Assembly (NCBI RefSeq): GCF_032452875.1
Contig: NC_083868.1
Span: forward strand, 34,266,537 to 34,330,536
Source: Bos javanicus
Lineage: Eukaryota; Chordata; Mammalia; Artiodactyla; Bovidae
DNA length: 64,000 nucleotides
Reading direction: 5' to 3'
The position numbers and the translations under genes are program-made. The notes below the pieces were generated by a model that did not search any database, was not told the DNA's origin, and saw only the letters and a program-made list of their open reading frames with translations. Below, piece after piece: positions 35,576 to 48,078 of the stretch. Each line of letters opens with the position of its first letter. Position 1 is the stretch's first letter.

Positions 35576-35910
35576 GGCAGGGGTAGGGGTCGGGGAAATG
35601 GGTGAACATGGTTTAAAGGTACAAAAGTTCAGTTATAAGGTAAGTTCTGAGTATATAATGTATAGTATGCTGACTGTAATTAATAATATTTGATCATAAA
35701 AGGTATTAAGAGAGTAGATCTTAAAAGTTCTCATCAAAATAAAAAAATTATAACTATGTGAGGTGATGGGTATTAAGTAAATTTATTGTGGCAATCACAT
35801 TTCAACATTTATATATATATATATATATATCAAATCATTATTCTGTGTACCTTAAACTAGTTTAATGTTATGTGTCAATTATATCTCAATAAAACTAAGG
35901 CAAATAAAAA
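35576..35910 (+). mobile_element. old L1 3' UTR, plus orientation
   Basis: Landmarks 'ggaaatgggtgaacatggtt', 'gtagatcttaaaagttctca', 'gatgggtattaagtaaattt' and 'gtcaattatatctcaataaa' match the 3' UTR of old mammalian L1 families. It ends with AATAAA and an A-rich tail. It follows directly on the inverted ORF2 portion. Confidence 0.72.
35811..35830. repeat. (AT)10 microsatellite
   Basis: Ten uninterrupted AT units inside the old L1 3' UTR. Confidence 0.97.
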
Positions 35911-36279
35911 GAGTACTTTCAGGAATAAAAGCCTCTAGGGACATGAGAAAATAAGAAAGGTAAGAGGGAGAAGTTTCAGGTGGTTTCAGGCAAAGTTGTG
36001 CCATTATGGTGGCCCCAAATGCAAAGGTATAATTCCAGGTACTTCTGTGGAAGTCTGCTCCAATAGCCCAAAGGCAGTCTTCCAGAAGCCAGTAGGTACG
36101 AATGATTTAGCCACAGAATCTGGTCCCAGGACCTGTAGTCTATTGGTGACTACTCTAATGACTCCACTAATTAGTTCCTTAATATATCTCTCTTTTGTTA
36201 AGGAGAAAAGAATTAAATTATAATTGTTATATCTCCAAATCTTCTGAGTGAGTGTATTATGGTTCTTTTGGTGTCTTAT
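35911..36279. other. CADM2: intron, unique sequence
   Basis: No recognised repeat. An open frame at 35996-36223 has no recognisable domain. Confidence 0.5.
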
Positions 36280-36290
36280 AGAAGTTAGCA

Positions 36291-36505
36291 GGGCTTCCCT
36301 GGTGGCTCAGATGGTAAAGAATCTGCCTGCAATGTGGGACACCTGGGTTCTATCCCTGGGTTGGGAAGATCCCCTGGAGAAGAGCATGGCAACCCACTCC
36401 AGTGTTCTTGCCTGGAAAATCCCATGCACAGAGGAGCCTGGTGTGCCACAGTCCATGGGGTCACAAAGAGTCAATACGACTGAATGACTAAGTACAGCAT
36501 AGCAC
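36291..36505 (+). mobile_element. Bov-tA SINE, full-length
   Basis: Head 'gggcttccctggtggctcag', body 'aacccactccagtgttcttg', tail rich in 'agcatagcac'. Flanks AGAAGTTAGCA (36280-36290) and AGAAATTAGCA (36506-36516) form an 11-bp duplication with one mismatch. It ends about 140 bases upstream of a CADM2 exon. Confidence 0.92.
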
Positions 36506-36589
36506 AGAAATTAGCAAGCACATTGCTATCCACAAAATGGGTGTTAAATAGAAACTGTTTGATTTATTTGAGTCACATGTAACATTTCG

Positions 36590-36648
36590 TATATATATAT
36601 ATATTTTTTCTTTTTTTTTTTGTCTATATGTATGTTTAAATCCAATAG
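36590..36648 (+). promoter_or_regulatory. CADM2: acceptor region of the second visible CADM2 exon
   Basis: An AT dinucleotide run (36590-36604) leads into a T tract (36604-36621, with one C). Then come 27 purine-containing bases ending AATAG at 36648. The pyrimidine tract is therefore set back from the AG. Confidence 0.75.
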
Positions 36649-36827
36649 GCCAGAACCTGTTTTGTGGACAAAGGATGGTGGAGAATTACCAGATCCTGAC
36701 CGAATGGTTGTGAGTGGTAGGGAGCTAAACATTCTTTTCCTCAACAAAACGGATAATGGTACATACCGATGTGAAGCTACAAATACTATTGGCCAAAGCA
36801 GTGCAGAGTACGTTCTCATTGTACATG
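36649..36827 (+). CDS. CADM2: CADM2 internal exon: C-terminal part of third Ig domain
   Basis: The 179-base exon lies between acceptor 'ccaatag' and donor 'gtgagt'. The first base completes the Leu codon begun at 6773-6774. Then 59 codons read PEPVLWTKDGGELPDPDRMV, VSGRELNILFLNKTDNGTYR and CEATNTIGQSSAEYVLIVH, and a final G begins the next codon. Ig hallmarks are the tryptophan in VLWTK, the D-x-G-x-Y-x-C signature (DNGTYRC) and the second disulfide cysteine. Two N-glycosylation sequons occur, NKT and NGT. Joined to the 91-base exon it makes 270 bases (90 codons) bounded by phase 1 introns, the usual Ig module arrangement. It is extracellular and next to the stalk. No damage is seen. Confidence 0.97.
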
Positions 36828-36833
36828 GTGAGT

Positions 36834-39800
36834 ACCTTTTTGACATTATTATGCATGTAAGAATGAATGACCTGAAAAACTGCTAAAATATATCAAAATC
36901 TTTATAATACTAAACACATTTAAACAGGTTTTCATTTTCTTTCAGAAGAACTTCTCATAAGTATAAATATCTCCAAGGTTCACAATTAATATGTTTTGAA
37001 TCAAAATAATAACATAAAATTAAAGCATATATTAGGAAATAAAAACTGTTTTGTAAATGATTTTTTAATTGCAAATATACTGTGTATTGTTTGATGGTGA
37101 CTAGTAAATCATATTAATGGTTTTCTTTATGCTTTACAAATAAATGCTTTTAATAATAAATCAGAATCATGAAAACTTTCCTTAAGTTAATTTTGGAAAT
37201 TATCATAAAAGCATGTTTTATAATCACTATTAGTAGTTTTACAAAGAATGATAGTAGGTCATCAAGATGCAGCAGAGACAGAGGTATACAGTACTAATGA
37301 CACCTGCACTAATTTCTCATGCATAATAATTTAAAACGCCCACAAACATTTTTTTCCTCCTCTCATTAGTCTCATATTTTGAGTAAATATAGGCAAAATT
37401 GCAAAAAGACATGCCAATTCCCAAGATTAGAGAGAATTTCTATTTTCTGTAAACTCCAAAAGTCAGGACAGATTGTTCATGAAGTAGCTTTAACATATTG
37501 TTAAATGAAGATGAACTTTTATGAAATTGGTAAATATCACAATAAATGAAGTTAGTCATGTTTCTTTATTTCAAGACTTCTCAGAGTTTATTTACAGGGT
37601 ACAATGTGAACCTCAAAGAGAAAAAAAGCATTATAGAATGTAAGATTTTTCTTGTATATTTCACCAAGAAAACATTTTCTAAAACTAATATGTTCTACAT
37701 AATGTTACAGTATTTGAATGAGTATTGTGTAAAATCTATACAAAGCTGTAATAAATCTAGTGGATCTTAGAAGTTACAGAGTACATTTATTTGAAATGTT
37801 ACTCATGAATATACGTATGAAATAACTGTAAGAAACATGGATTAATTCTATAACTTTCCAAAAAGAGGAATTTGGGGGATAAGTTCTAATTCTTTGTAAA
37901 GTGATTTAATTTTAGGGGAAAAATAACCCTGTTTGTTTTTCCAAAGATACTTATGTTGTTATGATACAGGCCAAAATAATATATTGAATCAATTTACAAA
38001 ACTGTCTTATTTTCGAATTGCTTTAGTGTCTACCATTTCTCAGTTCTTAGCAACAATTTGCTCTTGAAGGTAAACAACGGCTTGTGCTGAGTAGACTTTC
38101 CACATATAAACATGTTGAAAACAGGAGAGCTGAGAGAGTAATTTATGGTATCTCATGAATTGTGCAAATCTCAGTTTTGGGGAAAGTTCAGCCTGATCAA
38201 GTTAGACTGATAAATTGGAATTAAATGTGGTAACCCCCTGTAGACAAACCCTGCCAGGCTCACTGCCAGAGAGAATATAACAACCCTGAGTGTGTCAAGA
38301 AGATAAGTTAGATCCTTAGAGCAGGATCCAGGAGTCACTCACAGTTCCTGCTGACCAGGATGTTTAGATACCACAGTCATGGAAGTGAAGTCTGATTCAC
38401 CCTCAACTTCAAGTGCTGGTCTCACCTCACAATTTTGGGGAAACTGAGGGATGTTGCATAGCATGTCACATGTTGAAAGCGATGTGACATAAAAATATAG
38501 ACAATTAGAAGGGAAGTGACAGAAGAAATAATATACTTTGTAGAAAAATATGTCATTCATTTTTTTTAAGTAATTCAAGTAGGGGAAAATTCATATGTTT
38601 TCTCAGTGTTTGCAAGGTAGCCAACAGTATGATTTCCTAAAGAGACAAGCTACCTTTAGGTAGTTGGCAGTTGACATATTTCTAATAAATATTTCTCTGA
38701 GCACTTTGTAAGAAGTCATTTTTGGCTTTGCTTTTTGAACTACAGTTCATGAAAAGCACCCCATAGATTAGTGCTATTCACGCTGCTAGATAAATGCTGT
38801 GAAGTTCAACACTGGTTTACCTAGGATTATTGACACAAGTAATGAGAGGCTCGATGAAACAGTGAAACCACATTACACTGTGTTTTAAAAGGGCTCCAAT
38901 TGGGTTCATTACAAAATAAAGTTTTGGTTTTTTTCTCTCCTTTGCACACAGGGTATAATGCCTCATTAGTCACTGGTTGTATAAATATAAAAAGCTACTC
39001 TCTTCTATTAATGGTTTGGCTGTTTCAAAACCCGACTCAATGATGAAATTTGAGTGGCATTTCGATCTATAATGAATGCTATATGCATTTCAGAATGGAG
39101 TGATAAATGATTATTTGTGAGAACTTTACCCTTTTATCTTTTACACCAAGTTTGATTTTGCATTAGCTGTGATAATTTAATTTAGCTCTAGCACAGAAGG
39201 GCCTTTCATGAGCTGAGACCATCTTTGACTCTACCACAGTTACCTAAGTTCTATTGATTCTTAACTTGATGAAGGTCGGAGCACTTTGCTGTGAAATCAT
39301 CTGCTATCTAGATGCCATCCTAATAGATTTTATTCTTTGGGTGTCAGTGCAAGAGCATTATTTAAATGTTTTCACATCTAATTGTTAACAGCACTGACAT
39401 TTTGTGTCAACAACACTGGAGGGTCCCCACCCCCCTCATTCCTTATAATGACCCCTTTGGAAATTAAAGCATTAGAACTACAGACAGTAATTTGAAACTA
39501 CCAGTCTGAATCTCATTCTCAGTGAAAGGCCTAACAAAATTCAATATACAAGTACCTGTAAGATAAAGCATTGCACTTTTGAAACATTTGTACTGTAGAG
39601 ATCCCATTAGAAAAAAAAAATAGCATTTTTCATTAACAAGCTCAGCAGTGGAAACATTAATCTGTTAAATTGCTAGCCATTGTTATACTATTAATTCCTG
39701 TGACCACAATAGTTTTGTGTTTTCTGCTGCTATGTAAAAATATTGAAGTTAGTCTCATATTGTTATTGTTATCATGCTATTTATTTCTTTTAAATGGTTA

Positions 39801-40214
39801 ATTACGTCCATATTAATGGTATGTTGTTCTATTGCTGTTCTTGTTATTTGAAGAACTCAGATCAACAGAAACATTTCTTCAGTAACCAAATAAACATTTA
39901 GCATTTATCCACTGAGTGCAAATTCACTATAGGAACAAAAGTGAATAGCACTCAAGGAGTTTAAACATGGAAAATAAGCATTCAGTAAGTATAGTACAAA
40001 AATCATAGAACTCTAGGAGAATGAATATACAATAGTGTAAATGTCAGGGTTTGTAACAACATGGCTCAAGTGTCTGGAATTAAAAAAAAAAGAGTAACAT
40101 TAGTACTCCTGGATTATTCATAAACAAATGGCATACAACACAAATAGAAGTGTCTACCAGTGCCAGTTACATAGATATAATAAATCAGAGTTTTACTATT
40201 ATAATATTGCTAGT
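36834..40214. other. CADM2: intron, unique sequence free of young repeats
   Basis: About 3.4 kb without a recognised interspersed repeat. The section 38700-39440 is of higher sequence complexity and is discussed as a possible conserved noncoding element. Short open frames have no domain. Confidence 0.55.
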
Positions 40215-41380
40215 GGAACCGGAAATCAAATTGCCAACATCCACTGGATCCCAAAAAGCAAGAGAATTACAGAAAAACATCTACTTCCACTTTGCGGATT
40301 ACGCCAAAGCCTTCGAGTGTGTAGATCACAACAAACTGTGTGTGGAAAATTTTTCGAGATGGGAATACCAGACCACCTTACCTGCTTCCTGAGAAATCTG
40401 TATGCAGGTCAAGAAGCAACAGTTAGAACCGGACATGGAACAGCACACTGGTTCCAAATCGGGATAGGAATACGTCAAGGCTATATATTGTCACCCTGTT
40501 TATTTAACTTATATGCAGAGTACATCATGAGAAATACCAGACTGATTGAAGCCCAGACTGGAATCAAGATCTCCAGGAGAAATATCAATAACCTCATATA
40601 CTCAGATGACATCGCCCTTATGGCAGAAAGTGAAAGGAACTGAAGAGCCTCTTGATGAAAGTGGAAGAGGAGAATGAAAGAGGAGTGTGGCTTAAAACTC
40701 AACATTCAGAAAACTAAAATCATGCTATCTGGTCCCACCACTTCATGGCAAATAGATGGGGAAACCATGGAAACAATGACCGACTTTATTTTTGGGGGGC
40801 TCCAAAATCCCTGCAGATGGTTACTGCAGCCATGAAATTAAAAGACACTTGCTCCTTGGAAGAAAAGCTATGATCAACCTAGATAGCTTATTAAAATCAG
40901 AGACATTACTTTGCTGATAAATGTCCATCTAGTCAAAGCTATAGTTTTTCCAGTAGTCATGTATGGATATGAGAGTTGGACTATAAAGAAAGTTGAGCGC
41001 TGAAGAATTGATGCTTTTGAACTGTGGTGTTGGAGAAGACTCTTGGGAGTCCCTTGGACTGCAAGGAGATCCAACCAGTCCATCCTAAAGGAAATCAGTC
41101 CTGAATATTCATTGGAAGGACTGATGCTGAAGCTGAAACTCTAATCCTTTGGCCACCTGATGCGAAGAACTGACTTATTAGAAAAGACCCTGATGCTGGG
41201 AAAGATTGAAGGCAGGAGGAGAAGGGGATGACAGGGGATGAGATGATTGGACTGCATCACTGACTTGATGGACATGGGTTTGAGTTAGCTCCAGCAGTTG
41301 CTGATGGACAGGGGAGCCTGGCATGCTGCAGTCCATGGGGTTGCAAAGAGTTGGACACAACTGAGCAACTGAACTGACTG
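40215..41380 (+). mobile_element. BovB LINE, 5'-truncated, RT to 3' end
   Basis: The + strand begins inside the RT ('EIKLPTSTGSQKAR'-like), passes GIPDHLTCFLRNLYAGQEAT and GYILSPCLFNLYAEYIMRN, and reaches the catalytic motif, which reads YSDD instead of YADD. It ends at 'gagcaactgaactgactgac'. Frameshifts occur before and after the RT core. About 1.17 kb; dead. Confidence 0.93.
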
Positions 41381-44300
41381 ACTGAGTAGTCTTATGATAC
41401 CAAGGGCAATCTCAATCCAATCCTCTGGTATAAAATTTACCCAAGAGTTGTGTTCAGTTTGCTGTCCATAATCTTCCCTGAGTGGTACCCAGAGCATAAA
41501 TTAAATTAAATTAAAGAATGAGGAAATTCTATATTCTTATTAACTAAGCAATAGAGAAGATGATAAAAACATCAACACTACAGCAAATTAGTAATATAGA
41601 GAGAGCAGAGTGGAAGTTATAATTACTCTTGTTCCTCTGATGCAACATCAAATTCAGAGAGTATAGATAAAATATTCTCTCCCCAAAGAGAGACTACCCA
41701 GACCTGCATCTTTTTGTATAGATACAGAGATCATAGAAGATACCTATTCATCACATAAAGAACGGCTGCCAAGAATTGCAATTGATTCGATACCAGTCTT
41801 ATTTTGTGCTTGGAAGCAGTTTAAATTCGTATATTTATTTGTCATCCACTAATTTAAAAATATTCTTTTGGAAGTGTCAGAAATATGCAGTACCTGGAAC
41901 AGTTTGAAAGAATATCTCTGAAGAGTGTAAAACACAAATTACCTTTCCAAGTCCTAAACTTCTTCCTCCTTAACTATTCCAATGCCTTTGACCTCCCTGC
42001 ACATTCATGCTAGAGAAATGCATAACCAGCATCTTAGAATACAAATGGAAGATGGACAGAGATGTTGGAACTCTTTTACTATCATCTCTAGTCTCAAAAC
42101 CCTTCCCAGAATTTGGGAAGAAATACAGTAATATAAGTAGAAAAAAAAAACACGACATGAGTAACTTATTTCTTCTTCGGCCAGTAGCTGCACTAACTAT
42201 GGCAGGTCCACACTGTAGAGGGGAGTAACAGGGATTCCAGTCTGAGTTTCAGTGGAGAACCCACTCCACCTGGGACCCAACTCAATGCTGTCTCATACAG
42301 TCATGGCAGAGTTGAGATGCACTATTCCAGAAAGTTTTTCATGATATTCCCCATCTGTTTTTGAATTTACTTTTCACATTACCATAATCACTCTTATATG
42401 AAATTTAAAACTATTTTCCCACTGTTTTTGTTCCATCACTTCATTGTTTATCGACTTATGTAAATAAACTTTTATAACAATTCATTACTTCTTCATTATC
42501 TTAACTCTTGCTATTCTTATTTTGAGTAAAATTGCCCACCTTGCACCTTTCCACATTTTTAGTTTTCTCTATATGTACATATTTTGCTTTTTCTAGCAAA
42601 TTTCATCTTTATGACAAGTAAAACTCCATAACTAGTATTATTATCATAGTAGAAAGTGAAATAGTGTAAAAAGCTTGTTTATATAATCTCAACCAGTTTA
42701 CTGACAGTTGCTGGCTTTGTATCCCTAAAATATCACTCGACAGGTACAGTTTGTTTTACATATTTGTTCATGTATCTATTGAAATAAATACTGGTGAAAA
42801 ATGTGATATTGATTTTTTGTTTGTTTCCAGGATAATTTACCTCAGAATAACACATATATAGAATAAGATCTATCACATTTTATCATTAGCTAGTAAGAAC
42901 AATTATAACAAAGTGTTTCAAGTTTTTAATTTTTATAGTAAGAGACAATATTACTGCTAGAAATGTCTATGTGTTTTGGTTTAGTGAAAAGCATCAAGCT
43001 ATTAAATATGCCTTTACAACTTAGAAAAATCAATACAACTGCTATTTTCATTTCACTCTGCTTTTATTGTTAATAATAAATGTCAGAAATGCAGAGAGAC
43101 AGAAAGTTGTACACGAAGATTTTGCAGACTTTTGCATCAAGACAAACCTAGAAGCTATGTTGTTTATTTAGATATCTGTTTCTTTCAGAGACTATAGGTA
43201 AATGCAAGTTCACTTCCCATTTTAGGTGCTAATTCTTCCTTTCAGTCAATTTGCTTATCATGGGAGAGAGACAAATTGAGTCATGGAGCGTAGCCTTTCT
43301 TTCATTTTAACAAACATTTCCAAGCTATCTGTTATCTCCTTCAAATATTTAAAAAAATGTGCAAAGTATATATTCAATTGCTTAAGTGTTATTAGTACCT
43401 GATTCTAAAGTTAGCAAAAAAAATAATACATATATAGATGCATGCAGTACTAATTATGAAACAGATTAGGACTACTATAAAGTAATATCTTAAATTTGTT
43501 TCTAAATTTGTCTTACTCTAGAACTGAGCAAGTATACATACTTTCCTAGTCTTATGCTTCACATATTCCTGCTATGATTATCAGTGTTTTGAGAGCTAAT
43601 AAGAACTCTCATCAATTAAAATTAAAATGCACCTCAGTTCTTCATAGTAAATATGTAGCTAGACTAAAAAGTCGGCAGTCACACCTACATTTACTGTTAT
43701 AATTATCCAGCAACAAAACATTGAGAAACACTGAGAATCTGCACGATTTTTTTTTTTTTTAACTTAACTGTGCTGTTAGGAAAGGTGATACAGATCAGAA
43801 TGAAAGTAAGAGAGTGAATCTTTGAGCTCAGATGAGTGGGTGGGGAGCAGGAAAGCGAAGACTGGATTATGGACAGATGTACAGCCTAGCAAACATTCAA
43901 AAGGGATTCAGCTAAAATCTGTTTCCTCATATAGAAACAGACCTGCCAGTTGGTAAATTAATTCTGTGTGCTCATAATGAGCATTTTCCTTTGGAGAAGT
44001 TTTCTTTAGAAGTATAGATGGAAAAATATACAGTGTAGGAAGCAAAGGGTAGAAAAGACATCCATATGGAACAACAAACAGTGCACTAATGGAAGAGCCC
44101 TATGGTTACTGCTCTCATCTTCAGTTGAGAGTTTCCAGACAGTAAACTAGTCGGATGACTCTTAAAACAGTACCTTCTTTAATCGCTGAGATAAAGCATA
44201 GCATCTCTGGACATGAATAAGCAGGGAGAGCTGTGATGCCTGTGGGAAAGGCGTACCTCTGACTGGATGAATATGCTGTTGAACTCTACAGAGAGAAGTG

Positions 44301-45019
44301 GAATGGATCAAATAGTGGAGACAAGGGCACTGCTTTCATTATAAAGCTTTTTGAAAGGTGGATTTGTGCAAGCATACTCAACATGGAGCTGAGGCTAAAT
44401 TCCATCTCTTTAAGATGAACATAAAGTGAATAAAGTTTTACTTTTCAAGACAAAAATTCATTCAGAGATACCACTCTGCAGTATCAATAAATGTGTCTAT
44501 GGTACCTAGATGGGTCACTGACTAAACTGTCCATGAGGAAAACCCTCATTCCTGTCTGAAGGGATGAAAGACTTCACCACTCAACAAATGCAACATTTAA
44601 AATATTTTCTCTTGCACTCTTTATATATGATTTTTTTCTGTTGGTTGCAGTAAAGTAAGCCGAACAGAGTATTATACCTGTGGCATTTAGGCTTTCTAGA
44701 TTTTTTTATGTGCAAAAAAGCCTAGATTATAGCTTTATAAAATGTATGGAACTCTTCTCCTTGAGTATATATGCATTCATTCATTAGCAAATTCAAGCAG
44801 TATTCAATGGCCCAGGGAGGACATTTTTGGCATTCCTTTTTAGAAGCAATGGTATTTTAAACTAGAGGAAGGTATTACATAAAACCTGCTTTATAGCCTC
44901 TTACAAAAATGTAGTTTTTACAAATATTGTAACAACAGATCATGTACTTATTCCAGAATCTAAGAATTATCCTGTAATTTTCTCTGTCTCTCTTTCCAAT
45001 TCAACAGCATATCCTGCTG
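41381..45019. other. CADM2: intron, unique AT-rich sequence
   Basis: About 3.6 kb with no young ruminant repeat. Overlapping short open frames at 41970-42228 on both strands have no recognisable domain. A T run lies at 43747-43760. Confidence 0.5.
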
Positions 45020-45268
45020 ACACTATTTCCTGACCATCTTCCGAGTATGTCTCCTCCTTTCCACCATCCTCTCTCGCCTAGACTATTGTAACATTGCTAA
45101 TGGGTTCCTTGCTTCCCCTGCTCCAATCTAGTTCCCACATGGATGCAATATATAAATATTTTATATTCATAGTCTTCAGTCTTACTCTATTTAAATTTTG
45201 CCAAAAGCATTTTATCACACTTAGTATAAAACCCAAACCTTATTATAGCTTATCAGTCCCTGATTTAC
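45020..45268 (+). repeat. L2 LINE 3' fragment
   Basis: 'cctagactattgtaacattg', then 'gggttccttgcttcccctgc', and later 'atcacacttagtataaaacc' and 'caaaccttattatagctta' match the order of an L2 3' region. It is cut off on the right by a BovB. Confidence 0.5.
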
Positions 45269-46100
45269 TTGTTATTGTTCAGTTGCTAAGTCGTATCTGA
45301 TTATTTGTGACCCTATGGACTGCAGCACACCATGCTACCCTGTCCTTCACTGTCTCCTGGAGCTTGCTCAAATTCATGTCCACTGAGTTGATGATGCTAT
45401 GTAACCATCTCATCCTCTGCTGTCACCTTCTCCTTTCGCCTTCAATCCTTCCTAGCATCAGGATCTTTTCCAATGAGTCGGCTCTTTTCATCAGGTGGCC
45501 AAAGTATTGGGGTTTCAGCTTCAGCATCAGTTCTTTCAATGAATATCCAGGGTTGATTTCCTTTAGAATTGACTGGTTTGATCTCCTTGCAGTCCAAGGG
45601 ACTCTCAAGAATCTTCCCCAGCACCACAATTCAAAAGCATCAATTCTTCAGTGCTCAGCCTTCTTTATGGTCCAACTCTCACATCCATACATGACTGCTG
45701 GAAAAACCATATCTTTCACTAGATGGACCTTTGCTGGCAAAGTGATGTCTCTGCCTTTTAATAACTGTGAAGGTTTTTCATAGCTTTCCTTCCAAGAAGC
45801 AAGGGTCTTTCAATTTCATTGCTACAGTCACCGTCTGAAGTGATTTTGAAGCCCAAGAAAATAAACTCTGTCACTGCTTCTACTTTTTCCCCTTCTATTT
45901 GCCATGAAATGATGGGACCAGTTGCCATGATCTTGGATTTTTGAATGTTGAGTTTCAGGCCATTTTCTTTTACTCTCTTCTTTCACCCATATCAAGAATC
46001 TCCTTATTTCCTCTTTATTTTCTGCCATAAGAGTGGTATCATCTGAATATCTGAGGTTGTTGATATTTTTTCTGGCAATCTTGATTTCAGCTTGTGATTA
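45269..46100 (-). mobile_element. BovB LINE, 5'-truncated
   Basis: The minus strand runs from the RT catalytic region (reading YSDD in place of YADD near 46040-46060) to the 3' end near 45270-45300. A recognisable FIRRADS-type segment and 'WCWGRFLRVPWTARRSNQSI' are seen at 45423-45629. Frames are broken. It was inserted at the right end of the L2 fragment. Confidence 0.92.
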
Positions 46101-46296
46101 CATACATCAAAAGGATTCTTTATTATTAATATACTTGCACAAAAAGTATCTAGTAAATAGCTCTTTTTAGTTTTGTTAAATTATAGGATAACGCTATAAT
46201 AATAATATTTTTGAAACATTCCCCAAATCTCCTTTAATTTTCATTTAAATAAGCTTCTATATTGAAACATTAAATATTATATTTGGATGCATTTTA

Positions 46297-47771
46297 TTCA
46301 GTTCAGTTCAGTCACTCAATCGTGTCCAACTCTTTGTGACCCCATGAATTGCAGCATGCCAGGCCTCTCTGTCCATCACCAACTCCCAGAGTTTACCCAA
46401 ACTCATGTCGTTGAATCGGTGATACCATCCAACCATCTCATCCTCTGTCGTCCCCTTCTTCTCCTGCTCTCAATATTTCCAAGTGTCAGGGTCTTTTCAA
46501 ATTAGTCAGGTCTTCACATCAGGTGGCCAAAGTATTGGAGTTTCAGCTTCAGCATCAGTCCTTCCAATGAACACCCAGGACCGTTCTCCTTTAGGATGGA
46601 CTGGTTGGATCTCCTTGCAGTCCAAGGGACAATCAAGAGTCTTCTCCAACACCACAGTTCAAAAGCATCAATTCTTTGGCACTCAGCTTTCTTTATAGTC
46701 CAATTCTCACATCCATACATGACTACTGGAAAAACCATAGCCTTGACTAGATGGACCTTTGTTGACAAAGTAATGTCTCTGCTTTTTAATATGCTGTCTA
46801 GGTTGGTCATAACTTTCCTGCCAAGGAGTAAGCGTCTTTTAATTTCATGGCTGCAATCGCCATCTGCAGTGATTTTGAAGCCCCCCAAAATAAAGTCAGC
46901 CACTGTTTCCACTGTTTCCCCATCTATTTCCCATGAAGTGATGGGACCAGATGCCATGATCTTCATTTTCTGAATGTTGAGCTTTAAGCCAACTTTCACT
47001 CTTTTCTTTTACTTTCATCAAGAGGCTTTTTAGTTCCTCTTCACTTTCTGCCATGAGGGTGGTGTCATCTGCATATCTGAGGTTATTGATATTTCTCCTG
47101 ACCATCTTGATTCCAGCTTGTCCTTCGTCCAGCCCAGCGTTTCTCATGATGTATTCTGCATTTAAGTTAAATAAGCAGGGTGACAATATACAGCCTTGAT
47201 GTAAGCCTTTTCCTATTTGGAACTGGTCTGTTGTTCCATGATCACTTCTAACTATTGTTTCCTGACCTGCATATAGGTTTCTCAAGAGGCAGGTCAGGTG
47301 GTCTGGTATTCCCATCTCTTTCAGAATTTCCCACAGTTTATTGTGATCCACACAGTCAAAGGCTTTGGCAAAGTCAGTAAAGCAGAAATAGATGTTTTTC
47401 TGGAACTCTCTTGCTTTTTTGATCCAGCAGATGTTGGCAAAATTTGATCTCTGGTTCCTCTGCCTTTTCTAAAATCAGCTTGAACATCTGGAAGTTCACA
47501 GTTCACATATTGCTGAAGCCTGGCTTGGAGAATTTTGAGCATTACTTTACTAACGTGTGCTGCTGCTGCTGCTGCTAAATCGCTTCAGTCGTGTCCAACT
47601 CTGTGCAACCCCATAGACGGCAGCCCACCAGGTTCTGCCGTCCCTGGGTTCAGCTTGTGAGATGAGTGTAATTTGCGTAGTTTGAGCATTCTTTGGCATT
47701 GTCTTTCTTTGGGATTGGAATGAAAACTGACCTTTTCCAGTCCTGTGGCCACTGCTGAGTTTTCCAACTCA
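46297..47771 (-). mobile_element. BovB LINE, 5'-truncated, with a nested Bov-A2 piece
   Basis: The minus strand reads from upstream of the RT core (near 47771) to the 3' end (46297-46325, 'ttcagttcagttcagtcact'). RT landmarks are MDHNKLWEILKEMGIPDHLT, GCILSPCLFNLNAEY and an intact RYADD in the frame 46896-47351. The adjoining frame 46514-46999 gives DGETVETVADFILGGFKITA and YGCENWTIKKAE. A partial Bov-A2 interrupts it at 47558-47650. It lies in direct orientation 200 bases from the BovB at 45269-46100. Confidence 0.92.
47558..47650 (-). mobile_element. partial Bov-A2 SINE inside BovB, with (GCT)n start
   Basis: A GCT trinucleotide run (47558-47576) opens into 'tcgcttcagtcgtgtccaac' and 'gacggcagcccaccaggt', and stops at 'ccgtccctgggttc'. 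BovB resumes at about 47651. Only the distal part of a Bov-A unit is present. Confidence 0.82.
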
Positions 47772-48056
47772 TTCATTTTATTACCCGTAAGCATTGATCA
47801 GACAACAAACAGGTATATGAAAATTAGAATTTGTCAAAATTAATGCTGTGAAATAAACTCCAATTTAATGACAGCATTTTTCAACTTATAAAGGTTAGTA
47901 ACATAGTAGAGTAGCACAACTTAGGTACACCTTAAGGATATTTGGTTCAAGATCCAGAACCCATAGTTGTTCTTTCATGGAATCTGTGTATTAAATAGGA
48001 AGAGGAATCAAGATAAAATTAGAAATATTTCTACATGGTGAGAAATATATAGTAAC
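47772..48056. other. CADM2: intron, unique sequence
   Basis: No recognised repeat. Confidence 0.5.
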
Positions 48057-48078
48057 GTGTGTGTGTGTGTGTGTGTGT
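48057..48078. repeat. (GT)11 microsatellite
   Basis: Eleven uninterrupted GT units directly at the end of a Bov-tA SINE. This is a common site of microsatellite birth from a SINE tail. Confidence 0.96.

Larger units (their letters stand above)
6775..36648 (+). other. CADM2: CADM2 intron (29,874 bases), phase 2
   Basis: The intron begins GTAAGT and ends AATAG. It splits the third Ig domain between its first cysteine and the tryptophan-bearing strand. The contents are given as separate entries: seven or more SINEs, four BovB copies, two L1 copies, MIRs and long unique stretches. No nested gene was found. A frame of 128 codons at 6825-7211 has no coding features. Confidence 0.93.
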
